From: Nepenthes gracilis
Taxonomy: Eukaryota > Streptophyta > Magnoliopsida > Caryophyllales > Nepenthaceae
Direction of reading: 5' to 3'
Length of the DNA stretch: 64,000 bases
NCBI GenBank assembly: GCA_033239525.1
Contig: BSYO01000014.1
Coordinates: 6,242,536 to 6,306,535, forward strand
This document shows, piece after piece, positions 33,659-43,844 of this stretch (position 1 is the first letter of the stretch; each line of letters starts with the position of its first letter). Under the pieces are notes generated by a model. It searched no databases. It had not been told where the DNA came from and saw only the letters and a list, made by a program, of their open reading frames with translations. A program made the position numbers and the translations under genes.

Positions 33659-36619
33659 TGTTCTGACCCAAAATTTTTAAAAGGAAAATTTTAATCATCA
33701 AGTCCGGTCAAGCGTAAGTTGACGAAAACAAAATAAGAAAAGTACTTGGATTGTGATGTAATCAAGTTAGGCCTTAAGAACTCTAAATTTTTGGGATAAG
33801 AAGAAGTCCGATTGCATTGGTGAAATTCTAGTCAGGATTTACGGATGAAAAAAGTCGGATTTCCTTGATACAAAGTCCGATTTCCTTAATAAAATGAAGT
33901 TCGGATTTCTCTTGGTAAAACTCACGGCGTCAGTTCCGATTCGAGAAAAGAAGTTGGTTTATTTAAAGAAGTACTTGGATTTGTTTAAAAGAAGTATAAA
34001 GAAGTAAAAAGTCCGATTTAATGAAAATGAAGTCAATCTGTAAGAACGGAATGCGGTGTGTGAAGTAAAGGCTAGTGGATTAGGAGTAATCCGGTCAACC
34101 TAAAATGTTGACCGAAAACAAACGAATGGATGGAAAGGAAAGAAGAATCTTGGCCCAACACCAGGCCAGTTGATGGAAGAAATTAAGTCCAGTCAAAAAA
34201 TAGGAAAAATATTGGGATGGAACGACCATCAAATGTCCCTATTTTCCAGGACGTATTGGAAAACGTAAATCATAAATAACCCTCTTTGAAAAATATAAGA
34301 TTATAAATATCACTCTTTGGAAAGGAAGAGCTATAAATGACATTACCACCAAACCTAGGGTTATAAATAGGGCTAAGAACATCGAAAAATGCACCACTAG
34401 AAACTCTTGGTAAGAGAAGGAAACCAGAAGCTAAGGCAAAGTAGAAAGGAATTCCAGAGCGAGATACTCACCCTATTTCTAAAACTCATGTTTATTTATG
34501 TTGCTATGAAAGTATATGATATTCTGTATGAAGTATGCTTTTGTACATTTTTATGACTTATCATTTTGGGAATGCATGTTTCCAAGGAAATTCTATAAGC
34601 ATGTGATTAGATTTATTACATTTTATGATTAATTGTCAATGGTTATGAATTTTGGTAAATGTTTTCGGAAAGGAATTTTGAGGCCTTATGATGAAAACAA
34701 GAATTCCTGCTATTGAACTTTTTGTTCTCAAAAAAGATCTCTCGAATTTAAGGATAAAAGACCTCGGCATTTTACGGGAAATGATTTAGAACTGGCATTT
34801 TAGAGAATGATTTTGGATTAGAGCCTTGATTAACATTTTGAAAATTTAAAAGCTTTGAATTTTAATAGAAAATGCATTTGGATTTAAGAACTTGATTTAA
34901 ATGACACTCACAATTTAGAACTTTATTTTAATAAAATGCACTCACGACTGGAGAACATCGGACTTTTTAACAAAGCTCGGATTAAGAGCTTGAGATTTTA
35001 AACGGGACACATTCCGATTTAGCTTGGATTTTAAAAGAAAAGCACTCCGTTTAGTTATGAAAAAGAACTCGCCTTCTGTTTGAAAAAGAACTCCGCCCTC
35101 ATTTGAGAAAAAGAGAACCGGCTTTTTCTTTATTTTGACTTACTCTGGCTTTTGATAACAACTCATGATACAAGAACCGCATTTAACAAAGAACATCGGT
35201 TTTAGAAATGAACTCCGGAATTTTGAACTCGATTTTAGAGCTTGGATTTTATAAGAAAATAAACTTGGATTTATGAACCCAGATTTTGAAAGAAAAGCAC
35301 TTTCTGTCCATTTTAAATGAAGCAGTCCATCCTTTTAAGTACTCAGTTATGGAAAAGAAAAGCACTCTGTCCATTTAAATGGCCCTCCTGATCGCTTTAA
35401 GCACTCAGTTTTTGGTAAGAAAGGCACTCGAGTCCCTTTTGAAAAGGCACTCTGTCCCTTTTTAAGAAAGAACTTGGACTTGATTAAAAATGTACTCCGT
35501 CCTTTATGAACTCCGTTTAATAATCTTTGGATTCGAAAAAGAACTCCGGCTTTGACTTAAAAACGAACTCCGGCTTTGTAAGAAAAGCAACTCAGCAATA
35601 ATAAAAGAACTTCGGTTCGGGGAACTTGGCCTTAGTTTGAAAAGAACTTTTGGAAATTTAATAAACAAGACTTTGTCCTTTTTATTGAAAAAGAACTTCA
35701 GATTTCTTTTGAAAGATGAACTTGACTTTTGAAAAGATGATATGGACTTCAAATGTTGAAGTTAAAGAACCAAGGCTATAAAGAAAAATGTAATAATCGA
35801 ATAAAGTGGAACTCCATGACTTTTGACTTTGATCTATGATGATTGGCCATTAAAAGAACACGAACCAGAGAACAGTTTCCATTAAACTTGTTGTTAAAGA
35901 TGGATGAAGGATATTGGAGTGAAACTCGAGGATGCCTCCCTTGCCCGCGGGAGGACCTTTTGGTGGCATAAGAACTATGGACTATGGCCCCGTATGCGGG
36001 TTAAAGGCATTACCACCCACATGGGGAGGCAATAATCAGGGGATACGGCTTTAGGTTGTGGGGTAGCACACAACCCTCCTCGATGTTGTCCGCTCCCGTC
36101 CGGTCCATAAAGATGATATGAATTCGAATGATTTTGATGAATTTTCTAAGACATGATGAAATGAATAAGAACTAAAGAAGAAAGCGATATGAGATGATTT
36201 TTCTTATACTATGCTATATATTATGAAATTATGTTTTGATTAAATTATATGTATGTTTATGTTTTACGCATGTGAGTATCCTGCTGGGCTTTGTAAAGCT
36301 CATTCTTGTAACTTTTCGGATGGCAAGCTTATGGAGGATGAAGTTGATAGAATCCTATGGTGTAGCTGAATGTTTAAATTGGCTTGGAGTAGATTTTTCG
36401 GAGCTTTGTTTATTTTATTTTTAAGAAAACTTGTAAATTTATTCGGCTAACTTATGAATATTAGTATGTTTATTGATACTTTGAGATTAATGAAATTATA
36501 AATCTTTAGTATGCATCTCGAAGTTAGAAAGAAAATTTTATTTTACCTGTTTATCTTTTTATTTGTTTGGACTTTAGGTTTGTAATGACTTTTGATGGTA
36601 TTAAAAGTGGTCAGCCGCT
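33659..36619 (+). repeat. Chromovirus LTR copy 3
   Basis: It starts TGTTCTGACCC and follows copies 1 and 2 throughout, with the TATA box at about 34362 and the CCGG arrays. The array here is eroded: many units have lost the CCGG core. The right end departs from the canonical GGGTCGTCACA; I place it at 36619 because GAGCC follows. Small deletions are the most frequent of the three copies. Confidence 0.75.
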
Positions 36620-36624
36620 GAGCC

Positions 36625-37160
36625 CGCCCGTGAGCCAAGGGTGGTGGAGGCACAGAGCCATCCAAGGCTCTCCAATCGTGCGGACTCTGCCGTGGAGCCA
36701 ATGGTGGAGCTTAATCCTCCCGGCAGCTTAAGGCGGAGGCTGTAGTGGGAGCTACCATGCCAGTTTGTGGACGATTGATGATAGGAACTCGATGAGATTT
36801 TTGGAGCACTTCCACTATTCAGCCGAGAGGGACGCCGCTCCTGGCCCACCACCGCCTGAGGCTAGGGTTCTGAGGCGAGGCCCAGAGCCAGTGAGGAGAA
36901 TTTGAAGTATAATTCAACGCGATGGCTTAAGAGATACTTTCTCATTTCTACGGATTTCTAACTTGTTCTTAGATTGTCACTTGCAAACGTTTGTTGCCTG
37001 GTCTTGCCCCATCTAAAAGATGGAACAAAATGGACACCAGGTGATCGCTAGAAGGGAGCGAAGATCACTTTGGGCAGATCTGGTCACCGCTTTAGGGGAA
37101 GCACCGTGAGGAGACCATTGCCTTCGAGACTATTACAGCGGGGTTGAAACGGAGAATGCC
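36625..37160 (+). pseudogene. Tat antisense ORF, middle part, degenerate
   Basis: This segment lies between the two insertions and therefore belongs to the Tat element. It continues the frame of 17470-18422 for about 45 codons (AREPRVVEAQSHPRLSN...), then meets a TAG and further stops. Its 3' end (VETENAN) again reads in the frame that continues after the second insertion. It corresponds in position to the acidic linker and the start of the coiled coil in the homologous ORF. A GT...AG interval around 36905-36986 could be an intron, as in the other copy, but this is not certain. Confidence 0.55.
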
Positions 37161-39658
37161 AACTTTGTAACGACCCAAGCTTGAATACCCAAACCCGACC
37201 CAGACCGTCACGGTGAAATTCTCGAATCGTCCAAAATCGACAGTTACACGTCATCAAACAAATTTAATGAACTCAACAATATCATTTAAGACACAATCCA
37301 TAATCATCATATATACATCATAACATAATTATCCATAATAATGATAAATAACTCCAATAAATGCCATCAATGATCATTTATATCAACCTCATAAATGAAT
37401 CTAGCAAAGGGTTAAAGGTAACTAAAATGCTAAGGTTTTAAGTCCGTATCCGGCAAGCCTCGATCTACATGATCGCCTCTATCCGTGGCTACCCAAATGT
37501 CGCGTGATCCTGATCCCGATATCCACTTGTCTAATTTGGAGCCAATAAAACACAAGAGTGAGTCAATGCCCAAAGTAAACATAATCAATAATAGATGAGT
37601 ATTTACATCCTAGGACAATAAAATAATAAATAAAGTCAATGATAGTAAGTAATAGAACAACCCACTGTCCGAGACTCACACATATCAAATCCAAATCAGA
37701 AGGTCACATGAACGGCTAATAATCAAGGAGAACATGGATTCCATCGAATCTATCATCACTCAACACGATGTCACAGTGCTTATGAACGCCTGTGTCTCCA
37801 GGGACCATATTCCCACTGGTAGTGGGACCAAAGGGCCGCGTATTTATGCCCCGACGTTTGGGTGAGTACCATGAGGTTACCCGGTATCCAGCAGGGCTCC
37901 CCACTACCCCTGCGTTCTCCCGGAGGAGTTTGTACCCGTGGCATGCTCATACCATCTCCGAGACTGCACATTGGATATCATCCTCTACGATAGTCCCTAG
38001 GTTATAAGCATTATAGACTAACCTGCACGAGATAAAACAAGAATGCGAATATCATTTCAATATGAGGTTACTCTTATTTTGGATATGGGAATTTTGTTGG
38101 ACTTTATTCTACAATAGTGAACCAAAGGCCGTGTATTTACACCTTTAATAATTTGAGTGAGTACCACACTGAGATTACCTGGTATGCATAGTATCCCTAC
38201 TACCTACGATCCTCCCCAATTTGTACCGTAACATCTCCTTACCATCTCTGATATCCCTCGCCAATGATATCCCAGATATCATTCTCTACGATGGTCACTA
38301 AGTTATAAGCATCCCTTCTTAATATCAACGACCTTAATACTCCGAAATGGAATCAGTATTGAAAATGTCTAGACTACTCTACGGTCCTACGGACGCCCAT
38401 ACGCCCAATTACCATAGTCTTCACACACTTTCCTTTACTTATCCATAAAGTGCCAATAAAACATACGCACACCACAAAGATTAACGTGAAGAATCATTTA
38501 TCGGGTTTCATCAATGAGATACAGGAATCATCACGTAACTGATTAATATTATTTCAAACGTACTAATAGACAATGGTAATCCCCCTGGAATCCGACATCA
38601 ACGATGATTGGGGATTTTTCCGGTCCATATGTCAGTGAGAATGACCAGCATAATTACGATAACAATCAATAAGGATTTTACCGAATCCGAACATCTTAGA
38701 ATCCACACAAGGATACTTCCAACACAACTAATGAGGTACTCAACAATCATAGATATCACAAGAAAACTCCTGGATCTTATTCCGCCCTTGTGAACTAAAG
38801 GCTGCGTATATCCCCCAACAGCTGGGTACTTGCACGGGCTACGATGCTCACAAGTTTGACCTTCGATCAAAATCCATGGTCCACAGAGACTCTGCCAAAC
38901 AAAGTACAGACGTCTTCCGAGCATGCTTATCATACTCATTTTCTGACTCTACCAGGTATGGAAGATACCTCACATGTCAACCCAGCACTCTCGCCATGAT
39001 ATCCTCGATATCATGATCTACGATGTTTACATGGCCATAAGCATCCCGTCAAACTAGGCAATGTACCTCAACACCACCAGGACACGAAAATCAATATTAG
39101 ATGAGCACAGACCACATTTAAGTTCCATATCCTCCCATTCGACCAGATAATTTAATGTTTTCATACACTCTCCTAAACCTTGACCGTAGGAAGCCAACAA
39201 ATTCAAATACTCACACACCGAGTTAACGCAAAGGAAACTTTGCAACATCAACAATAGAATGTCGTCAGTGATGTGACTAGGAACCCATACTCACCATCCA
39301 ATCAGCACAAGGAATTTATTATGGATGGTAAAGAATATGACATGACCCGGTTACTTATATACTTAACTCAACCACATTAACTCTTCTTTCATTTTATCTC
39401 GGTTCAATGCCTACTACTAACGCCAACATTTAATTTATCACCCAAACAAACTAATTCCAACATAAACAGTTGTCCATCCGCAACAATTTAAATATTAAAC
39501 GATACGTTGCGGTTCCCTTTTACACAACCCCTTTCCACATATTTTATATCCATTTTATTAACATCCATCCCCAACATACATTCCTACTCAATATATATAT
39601 GGTATTCGCCCACAGCTGCATATATATATATCTACATCTCTATACAACAATATACCCC

Positions 39659-39660
<2 letters not shown>

Positions 39661-39703
<43 letters not shown>

Positions 39704-39707
39704 ACTA

Positions 39708-39748
<41 letters not shown>
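39661..39748. repeat. (AT)n and (CA)n compound microsatellite
   Basis: An uninterrupted AT run (about 39661-39701) is followed closely by a CA run (about 39711-39748). Such runs are prone to slippage and to assembly length errors. Confidence 0.9.
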
Positions 39749-39749
<1 letters not shown>

Positions 39750-40814
39750 ATACATACAAACTGCTATCCACCACTCCACTCCACAGGCACACACACTCAA
39801 ACCAAATCAAGCCCATGGCCCAGCTTCTGCTGCCCTCAACCAAACACCCAGCCCACACACTGTGCATAGTGCCGACCTTCACCTGTGCAACGCCGGCAGC
39901 AATCAACCAACAGGGCATGGAACTATGTTTTCACAGCCTTTTAGCCGGCCACGAAGAATAGAGTAGGAGGCTCTGTTCTTTTCACCCAGCTTGACTTCCC
40001 ATAAATAACCATGAAAATCTCAAATTTTCATACTTCAATAGGAAACGCCACAATTATATAGCATGATAACGTTATTTCCCGAACCTCATACTTGCAAAAT
40101 CCCCTCGAACAAATCCTCTACCGTTTAGAGCCAGTGCTCTATTGAACCTGATTTCCATTTACATGTAAATAAAAATGATTTCAAAATCGTTTAATTACAA
40201 TAATAAGATTAGCATCAATGAGAAGAAAGGAGGAATTTACTAGCGAAAATTAGGAACTTTACTTCTGCCGCAGGGAGAAGTTTTACTTGCCTCGCTGAAC
40301 AAAGACGGTTAGGGTTTGTGACGGCAAGGATTAACGGCGACGGTGGCACAACTAACGAGCGAACGACAGCGGCTTTGTCGCGGAAGACAGCTAACGGCGA
40401 CGGGCTTCAACCGCAGTAACCGGGCAACGGGCGACCCTTCGTGACTTTGCCCGCCCGGCCAGATTTGTGGTGGTGGCCGTACCCGATTGATGTTGCGACG
40501 GCAGCAAACCGAACGATGACGAAGACGATAACCGATACGCATACCCATGACGAAATCAACCCCAAGGCCTCACCTTGCTCTCCTCTCTCAACGACCTCAC
40601 CCCATTTCCCTAACCCTAACACCACGTTAAATAAGGAGAATGGTTTCATTAGGGTTTGCCAGACTTTCACTTTCAGCCCCAAACCCCAGCATTGCTCCTC
40701 CTTCCTTCTTCCTTCCTTCCTCTTCTCCTTTCCTTTTTCTTCCCTTCCTTTCCTTTTCTCTTCATTCCTTCATTTCCCTCCTCTCTCCGTTCTCTCTCCT
40801 TTCTCCTTTCTGTT

Positions 40815-40866
<52 letters not shown>
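40815..40866. repeat. (TTA)n microsatellite
   Basis: About 16 perfect trinucleotide copies follow a C/T-rich tract. A shorter equivalent lies at 43203-43225 in the partner LTR and another at 2975-3001 in the related LTR. Confidence 0.9.
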
Positions 40867-41092
40867 CATTATCATCATCATCATTATTATTAACTATTAT
40901 TATTTATTAATATGTTTATTATCATCATTATTATTATTATTATTTATTAATATATTTATTATTATTATTGTTATTTATTAATATATTTTTCTAATACATT
41001 TATTTATGTATATTTATTTATCTCTCTTTAAGATATTTATTATTTAATTAGTTATCTAATTACTCTATTTAAGACCTTAACATCAATTTTTA

Positions 41093-41097
<5 letters not shown>

Positions 41098-41132
<35 letters not shown>
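41098..41132. repeat. (AT)n microsatellite
   Basis: A pure AT run inside the 3' LTR; the equivalent at 43447-43463 in the 5' LTR is shorter. Confidence 0.9.
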
Positions 41133-41133
<1 letters not shown>

Positions 41134-41326
41134 TTTGCGTCAACGAATAATTAATTCACTATTTAATCTAAACTTTAATTAACAGTCCAAATATTTAGTC
41201 CCAATCCGTTAATCCATCTAATTTATCTGGCCTAAAGATCAGATTTTAATCCTAACAGTAATTAAAAAATTAATTATTGAAACTAATTTATCAATTTTAT
41301 TCTAAAAAAACATTCGGGATATTACA

Positions 41327-42173
41327 ATCTTTCCCCCTTATAAGATTTTCGTCCTCGAAATTTTGGTACAAATCCTCGAAGTATTTATATGATTTTTGCT
41401 TTGATCAAAAATTTGAATCTTAAACCTCGAATCCTTTCATGGAAATAAATTTTGTATTATTATTATTATTTAATTATTGAAATAATTTTATTTCAAATTT
41501 TGGTACAATCGCTCTATGTGCTATGATCAACTGCATTGAAGCTCAAAACTATCTGGATCAAATGGTGGAAGTTCTTTATTGATCGTGGATTATCGCCGAT
41601 TGAACAAAGTTAGCATATTAACTTGCACACGACCATGCCTTATAGCCTAAATTGAAAAACTCTATAATCTTTTGTCACTTATCCATTACAAGAAAGATGA
41701 TGGCCCAATCTCAAAATTAAGTAATAACATGTATTGGTGGTCTTCTTCCGAATAGCCAACGATAGAAGTTTGTGCATCTAACGCCCAAGACCTTCATAAG
41801 TCCCAGGCTCGGACTATGAGGCGACATACTCTAATATTCCGCCTACCCATTCCTACAAATCTAGAATATTCTCGATCCTAAACCAAAAATATAATACGTG
41901 TTATGACTCAAAATGGTCAATTATCTTCTTAAGTCCTCAAAGGAAGCTATAAGATTTTTCCTCAACCAAGAACAATCACTAATATATTAAGTTCTCAATC
42001 AGCTTTAATCAATCCAACCTTTAAAATATCAAGTGTCAAAGTCCTTCCAAATATACACCATTCTCTACCCAACTTGATAAATCCGCACATCTCATTAAAT
42101 CACCGAATGTCCTCAAATATTATTAAAATCTTCAAACATTCACACAGAACCTTAATTCTCTGATACTATTAAT
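41327..42173 (-). other. Deleted internal region of long-LTR element
   Basis: About 850 bp. On the minus strand it ends with CGAGGACGAAAATCTTATAAGGGGGAAAGAT, the conserved segment before the polypurine tract, and begins with a PBS-like AGTATCAGAG (42157-42166). Between them there are only stop-ridden frames and no gag or pol motif, so nearly the whole coding part was lost. Confidence 0.65.
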
Positions 42174-43655
42174 TGTAACGACCCAAGCTCGAATACCCAA
42201 ACTTCACCAAGACTGTCATGGTGAAATTCTCGAATCGTCCAAAATCGACAATTACACGTCATCAAACAAATTTAATGACTCAACAATATTATTTAAGACA
42301 AAATCCATAATCATCATAAATGCATCATCACATAATTATCCATAATGATAAATAACTCCCGATAAATGCTATTAATATCATTTTATATCAACTCAAAAAT
42401 GAATCTAATAGAAGTTAAACGGTAACTAAACTATTTCAAGGTCTTAAGTCTCTGTCAAAGCCTCGGTCTCTGATGTCGCTCATTTGTATACTCAAATGTT
42501 GGGTGATACCCTTTATCCCGATATCAACTTGTCTAACTGGAGCCACAAAGCCTGGTGGGAGTCAATACGTAAAAGTAATATAATCAATAATAGATGACTA
42601 ACTAAGCATCCTAGGACAATAAAATAATAAATAAAGTCAATGATAGCAAGTAATAGATCAACTGTCCGAGTCAATAACATGTTGTGTCCACAATTGGAAG
42701 TCAGTCGAAGAGGATTTGCAGCTGACGGGCGGCAACCGATGATCGGCAACGCTGGGCTGTGCGGCGACAAGAATGGCGACGGCTTCAACCGAAAGCAATC
42801 GCAACGGCGACCCCGGTGACTTTGCTTCTTGGTTTGATTTGTGATGGTGGCTTCGTATCAATTGATGTCGACGACGCAAGAACCACTCGAGCGATGACGG
42901 CGACGGCAACTCTGACATTGCATTGCGCGAAATCAACCACTAGGCCTCATCTTGCTCTCACTCTTGCTCCGACCTCCCCCATTCCCTAACCCTAACACCA
43001 CATTAAATAAGGAGAAGGGCTTCATTAGGGTTTGCTAGGACTTTCCATTTCAGCTCCCAAACCCCCACGTGCTCCTCCTTCCTTCTTCCTTCCCTTCCTC
43101 TTCTCCTTTTCCTTTTCTTCCCTTCATTTCCTTTTTCTCTTCATTCGTTCGTTTCCCTCCTCTCTCTCTCTCTCCGTTTTCCTCCTTTCATTTTTCTGTT
43201 TCATTATTATTATTATTATTATTATCATTATTATTATTATTATCATTTATTAATATGTTTATTATCATTATTATTATTATTAATATTGATTAATATATTT
43301 ATTATTATTATTTATTAATATATTTTTCTAATATATTTATTTATATGTATTTTATTTATCTCTCTTTAAGATATTTATTATTTAATTAGTTATCTAATTG
43401 CCTCTATTTAAGACCTTAACCTAAATTTCTAATATTTCATTTATTCATATATATATATATATACTTCGTCAACGAATAATTAATTCATTATTTAATCTAA
43501 ATTTTAATTAACGGTTCAAATATTCAGGCTCAATCCATTAATCCATCTAATTTATGAGGCCCAAAGATCAGATGTTAATCCTAACAGCAATTAAAAAAAT
43601 AATTATTGAGACTAATTTATTAATTTTATTCTAAAAAAATATTTGGGATATTACA
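42174..43655 (-). repeat. 5' LTR of long-LTR element (1.48 kb, shortened)
   Basis: It shares with the 3' LTR the termini, the first 500 bp, the GC-rich block, the CT-rich tract, the TTA microsatellite and the last 450 bp. It lacks the interior repeated blocks and long microsatellites of the 3' LTR. Confidence 0.8.
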
Positions 43656-43658
43656 AAC

Positions 43659-43844
43659 TTAAAGGCTAAGGTTGCAGACTTGAAGGCCGAGGCTGCCCGT
43701 TTGAAGGACGAGGGCGATCAAGCCAGAGTGCCCACCACCAACTTGCTTGCCAGAGTGGCAAACTGGAGGAGCACTTGGTCTCGCATTAGCCCCACGAGTC
43801 GACGGCATGATGTATGGAATGGTCATGGAAGTGATCAACATTAG
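43659..43844 (+). pseudogene. Tat antisense ORF, C-terminal coiled coil
   Basis: Joining across the AACTT-flanked insertion restores an open frame: VETENAN from the left joins LKAKVADLKAEAARLKDEGD on the right, a clear leucine/alanine heptad coiled coil. The frame then runs through a W- and S-rich tail to a TAG at 43842. The homologous ORF at 10328-12426 also has a coiled coil near its C-terminus. The plus orientation is antisense to the Tat element. Confidence 0.65.

Larger units (their letters stand above)
18423..36619 (+). mobile_element. Chromovirus tandem: LTR-internal-LTR-internal-LTR
   Basis: Three copies of a ~3 kb LTR (18423, 26081, 33659) alternate with two internal regions (21456-26080 and 29104-33658). 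PBS, gag, protease, RT, RNase H, integrase and chromodomain-like remnants occur in the same order in both. Only one pair of outer target duplicates is apparent, so this is a two-unit tandem with a shared middle LTR rather than two independent insertions. The lineage is Ty3/gypsy chromovirus, most like Del/Tekay by the integrase C-terminus. Confidence 0.8.
37166..41326 (-). repeat. 3' LTR of long-LTR element (4.16 kb)
   Basis: Plus-strand start TGTAACGACCCAAGC, end CGGGATATTACA. It contains degenerate repeated blocks with motifs such as CCGCGTATTTATGCC, GGTGAGTACC and GCCAATAAAACATACGCACACC, with copies around 37790-38010, 38110-38480, 38790-39060 and 39180-39250. It also holds long AT and CA microsatellites (39661-39748), a GC-rich block (40270-40560), and a TTA microsatellite (40815-40866). 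Compared with the 5' LTR it carries about 2.7 kb more, chiefly these repeated blocks. ORFs here are low complexity. Confidence 0.8.
37166..43655 (-). mobile_element. Internally deleted long-LTR Ty3/gypsy element
   Basis: It is flanked by an exact 5-bp target duplication AACTT (37161-37165 and 43656-43660). On the minus strand it has a 5' LTR of 1.48 kb (43655-42174), a decayed PBS, an internal region of only ~0.85 kb with no coding module, and a 3' LTR of 4.16 kb (41326-37166). Both LTRs share termini TGTAATATCCC/GGGTCGTTACA. It is a non-coding relic related to the element at 1-3215. Confidence 0.85.

Noticed and set aside
39470..40981. ORFs over 100 codons around the microsatellites
   Set aside because: Composed of IYIYI, HTHTH and YYYY/LLLL runs from AT, CA and TTA repeats.
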